A stretch of DNA of 64,000 nucleotides from Chrysomallon squamiferum (Eukaryota; Mollusca; Gastropoda; Neomphalida; Peltospiridae). Under the pieces are notes generated by a model. That model made no database searches and had not been told where the DNA came from. It saw only the letters and a program-made list of their open reading frames with translations. Numbering within the stretch: the stretch's first letter is position 1; every line of letters starts with the position of its first letter. Shown here piece by piece: positions 60,961 through 64,000 of the stretch. Location of the stretch: assembly GCA_012295275.1 (NCBI GenBank), contig CM022677.1:15024983-15088982 (forward strand), written 5' to 3'. The position numbers and the translations under genes are program-made.

Positions 60961-61119
60961 ATTCGCTTGTGATTAATGTTCAGGTATATTTTCAATCAAT
61001 GGAATCCAATAATTTAATTGAATTTAATTAGTGGACACTCTTTAATCATTTCACAGATATAATGATTTTTAAAGCGCGGAATGTAACATCAATTCAGGTG
61101 TTTAAAAGTGTAATTAAGT

Positions 61120-61146
61120 GTGTTTGTGTGTGTGTGTGTGTGTGTG
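61120..61146. repeat. GT microsatellite
   Basis: Run of about 13 GT units followed by a T-rich, ATT-rich stretch to about 61260. Confidence 0.85.
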
Positions 61147-61309
61147 ATTGTTGTTTGTTTTTATTTTTGTTGTTGATATTATTGCTAACACTGTTATTTT
61201 TTTTTTCTGTTTATAATCATTACTATTTTTATTATTGTTATTATTGCTAATATTGGTGTTATAGCTGTTGCTTTTGCTGTTGGTTAATTTTGCTTTAGGC
61301 AGAAAGGAT

Positions 61310-61880
61310 AAGTTTGTGTGGAGAGAAGAAAGCGAGTTACAGAGAGTTAAAGAGAAAAAGACAGATAAAAACACACGGAGAGAGATACAGACAGACAGAT
61401 AGACAGAGAGAGACAGATATACAGATAGTGTCAGAGAGACAGAGAGAAAAAGTGAGTCAGACAGACATAGACAGTTGGAGAGACAAAGAGAGAAAGACAG
61501 TGAGATAAAGAGAGACAGATAGGGACTGAGACAGAGGGAGAAAGAGAGGGACATGGGGAGATAGAGACATAGGGAGACAGAGAGAGATAGAGACAGGGAG
61601 AGAGACAGAGAGAGACAGAAATACCGAGAGTCAGAGAGAGAAAGAGAGATAAAGAGATATAGCAGAGAGAAAAAGAGAGATTCAGAGAGATTCTGAGAGA
61701 CACAGAGACTGAGGGAGAAAGAGATTCAGAGAGAGACAGAGAGATATAGACAGAGACCGAGCCAGAGAGTGGAAGAGAGAGACAGAGATAGACAGAGATA
61801 GAGAGAAAGAGAGACAGTGATAGTGGGAAAGAGAGACAGAGAGAGCAAGTCAGAGAGACAGACACAGAGGCTGAGAGAGT
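61310..61880 (+). repeat. Long purine-rich GA/GACA tract
   Basis: About 570 bases almost free of pyrimidines except in ACAGAC and ATAGAC steps. The minus-strand Ser/Leu-rich open frames are its complement. Confidence 0.9.
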
Positions 61881-62086
61881 CGCATGTTTTATTTTAGTTT
61901 ATTATTATTGTTGTTGTTGTTGTGGTGATGGTTGTTGTTATTGCTATTATATATTTTTAAATAATTTATTTAAAATGCTATTTGAGCTGATAAAGAAAAA
62001 AAAAGCAAACAAAAAACAACATTAATATCCCTTCCCTGCAAACCACATAAGTATAAAATCCACCGATCTGTCTTGTATCTGATTAC

Positions 62087-62249
62087 ATGAAAGGTTTTCC
62101 AAGCTGGTCAAGAAAATCCTCTGAAATGCTGGATCCAAAGTTTGTGCTGGTGGTTTGATAGCTATATTTAAACAACTATCTTGTTTCCTACTATTTGTTG
62201 GTCAATTTTGTGGATTTTGTACATTCCCCTTCTTTTTAGCCAGATTTAT
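62087..62249 (-). CDS. Candidate exon, intact paralogue of 7798-7948
   Basis: A minus-strand exon of 163 bases lies between TTATTTAG and a GTAATC donor. Its frame reads INLAKKKGNVQNPQN, one TGA (62202-62204), then SRKQDSCLNIAIKPPAQTLD and PAFQRIFLTSLENLS. The phase at its start agrees with the exon at 62777-62871. The second half is conserved in the decayed copy at 7798-7948. The single stop may be a real lesion, or the true acceptor may be one of the AG sites just after it. The family is not recognised. If the two copies descend from one gene, this one kept the better splice donor. Confidence 0.45.
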
Positions 62250-62776
62250 CTAAATAAACAAATATAGAAAGAAAAATTAATAAAAGAAAAATAAATTAAC
62301 AAAAATAAAAAATGAGCATCAAGTTTATCATTCTAAATCTTAACATAAATTATTTAAATGATTATTTTTTTTACCTATTTCAGGCTAGGAGTATTTGATT
62401 AATTTGTACAATAAAATCTTTGGGAAGAAAATTTTCAGTCATGAAAAATTATTATAAATTATCAATGAATTATACTTTAGCAATGTTTTAATACTGACTG
62501 GATATAATGGTAACATTTGAGAAGCAGCAAAAATAACTTTAAAAAAGACTAAATCCTTTACCTGAGCAAACCTTACAATTAATGAGTTAAAACCTTGATA
62601 AAAAATATAATTTTTATAGGCGTGCATTACAGAAATCAAAATAATGAGAATTCTACCATTTTAACTAAGTCTGTGTGAAATTAATATTTCCCATAAAATT
62701 ATTATTATGGCTCTTGTTTTAAAACATATAGAAAAAAAAAAAAAGTATTACTATAAAACATATCAAGACCACTTAC

Positions 62777-62871
62777 TTCAGAACAGTTCTCTGTTTTATT
62801 GATTTCCTCTGTCCGGCTAGTAACTGTATCAGATGAATTTGTCAGCTTCAGGTTTTTTTTCTCAAAATCAC
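62777..62871 (-). CDS. Candidate exon next to 62087-62249
   Basis: A good acceptor (GGTTTTGCAG) and a perfect donor (GTAAGT) enclose 95 bases coding for DFEKKNLKLTNSSDTVTSRT followed by EEINKTENCSE, without a stop. It ends in phase 0, matching the next exon. Remnants of its 3' end and donor are still visible at about 8748-8756 in the other paralogous segment. The sequence is polar and probably disordered; no domain was recognised. Confidence 0.5.
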
Positions 62872-63301
62872 CTGCAAAACCAGAAATATTTATTTTCAGC
62901 TTGCACAAGATTACTTATTTAGCAATTTTGGAAGTAAAGCTGGATTAGCCACAGTTAACAAACTCAAAATGGTTTCCAGCTTACAGTTTGTTCTATCTGT
63001 ATTCACTGAGTATATTTCTCTCTTTTATTTCCTATTTCTTCTTGAACTTCTACAATGATCTAGCAGACTGTTTTGGCAGGCATCCCAGCTACTAATAATT
63101 ATTTATGATGAGCCTAAAACTGTGACAGGAATATATCTCATAGATAAAAACCAAAACCAAATTCATAAATAAAAATTAAGAAAGACATTTAATCCCAAAT
63201 CTAAACTAATTACTTCTGCTAGTTAAACTCTTCAAAGGAATGAAGGTCAGATCTATATCTGATGGATGCTATTAATTGCTAATGGAACTGTACTAAGTCA
63301 C

Positions 63302-63508
63302 CTGCTGCTGAACTTCAAGCCTTTTGTCTTTGCCATGCACATGGTTTTTCTTTCCCTGGTTTTAGCATGTTCAAGTTTTTCAAAAAAATTTTCTCCTGAT
63401 ATTTGACTGTTGAGATTGGTGACTGGTGTAAGACTCTCCAACTTAAGAATTGACGTGGTCGGCTTCAATGTCCATGTCTGAGTCAGAGTCACATTGGTGG
63501 TGCACAGC
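63302..63508 (-). CDS. Candidate exon, polar protein segment
   Basis: An acceptor (AAACTAG) and a GTGACT donor enclose 207 bases with one frame open from end to end (contains SLTPVTNLNSQISGENFFEK). A different frame begins with AVHHQCDSDSDMDIEADH, which fits the phase of the exon upstream, and a third ends with KDKRLEVQQQ. The correct frame is therefore not certain, and one or two indels may be present. The phase of the open frame does not match the exon at 62777-62871. Confidence 0.4.
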
Positions 63509-63928
63509 CTAGTTTGAGTAAATAAATAAATAAATAAAATACTGTAAAAAAATATAAAATAAATAAAACACTGCTACTGCAACACTATATGCTACTTTTA
63601 TTAACATCATTACTGTAACTAAAATTTACTATTATTCCTTATTCAACTTGGGTAACTGTTATTAAAATAATACTCCTATTACTAAAATTACAATCCATAA
63701 TAATAAAAGTTATATTTTTTACTCTCTTCACCATTACTCCTATGCCTGTATTTCTTTACTCAAATATACTACGTTACTACAACAAGTAGTATTATTATTA
63801 CAAGTACTAATGCTGTAACAACTACATTACTACAACAATGACTAATACAACTGCTATAACAACAACCTCTATAGATGCTCCTGTTCTGCCATATTCTTTG
63901 ATGACATTTCTCTCCTATGGTGACTCAC

Positions 63929-63960
63929 TAAATTAGCTCTTCTTGTGGACAGAGCAGTTT
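63929..63960 (-). CDS. Candidate short exon
   Basis: A 32-base minus-strand exon between TTTTTCAG and GTGAGT, reading TALSTRRANL in one phase. Support comes only from the strong splice signals and its place upstream of the 63302-63508 exon. Confidence 0.3.
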
Positions 63961-64000
63961 CTGAAAAACAACAGTCTTTTTTTTATTTACCTTTGTAGTT

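Noticed and set aside
61114-61865. Two minus-strand Ser/Leu-rich ORFs of about 145 codons
   Set aside because: They are the complement of the GA/GACA tract.

Overview
The window looks like a chromosome-scale assembly of an AT-rich, repeat-dense metazoan genome, most likely a mollusc. The reasons are intron-bearing genes with GT/AG borders, the dispersed AAAGGGAGATAACTCT-type motif (about 59.8-60.9 kb, also 27.68 kb and 36.24 kb) that I associate with mollusc genomes, CCCTAA/TTAGGG-like interstitial telomere sequence, and a mix of Ty3/gypsy, I/Jockey-like LINE, MULE and hAT relics. Class (gastropod, bivalve, cephalopod) cannot be decided from the sequence. Two runs of exactly 200 N (2916-3115 and 28653-28852) divide it into three contigs, called A, B and C here.

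The largest pattern is duplication across both gaps. The end of A (1-2915) matches 13973-17021 in B. The end of B (20208-28512) matches the start of C (28853-37590). Both pairs are near-identical with small indels and different microsatellite lengths. They are best read as unmerged allelic contig ends, so the non-redundant content is roughly 11 kb less than it appears.

Layout. 3.1-3.9 kb: a minisatellite. 5.0-9.4 kb, minus strand: exons of a decayed gene resembling the IRAG/MRVI1-LRMP coiled-coil family. 13.3-14.1 kb: a dead FLYWCH/MULE transposase. 18.51-20.57 kb, plus strand: the best gene, an intronless secreted protein of about 620 codons with a CRE, E-box and TATA cluster and a poly(A) signal, broken by one in-frame TAG. 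21.3-26.1 kb, repeated at 29.9-34.7 kb: MULE fragment, Ty3/gypsy gag-pol relic, telomere-like array and a degenerate tandem repeat. 38.2-40.1 kb, minus: four phase-compatible exons of an unrecognised protein, one carrying an in-frame 36-bp minisatellite. 40.5-47.9 kb: a MULE relic, a LINE with a 1.4-kb array of 38-bp units between its two coding parts, and a 2.2-kb array of conserved cores with CA-rich linkers. 48.25-53.93 kb, minus: exons of a leucine-rich-repeat protein, possibly TONSL-like, with a 2.5-kb inverted-repeat transposon in one intron. 55.3-58.1 kb: a candidate exon, a 42-bp array and one thrombospondin type 1 exon (minus). 58.29-58.97 kb: a hAT element with a perfect 8-bp target duplication. 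59.5-60.96 kb: an LTR-like element and a 111-bp array. 61.9-64.0 kb, minus: candidate exons, part of which is paralogous to 7.55-8.78 kb.

No tRNA, rRNA or CRISPR was found. Many disrupted frames may be real decay or uncorrected assembly errors; the sequence alone cannot separate these everywhere.
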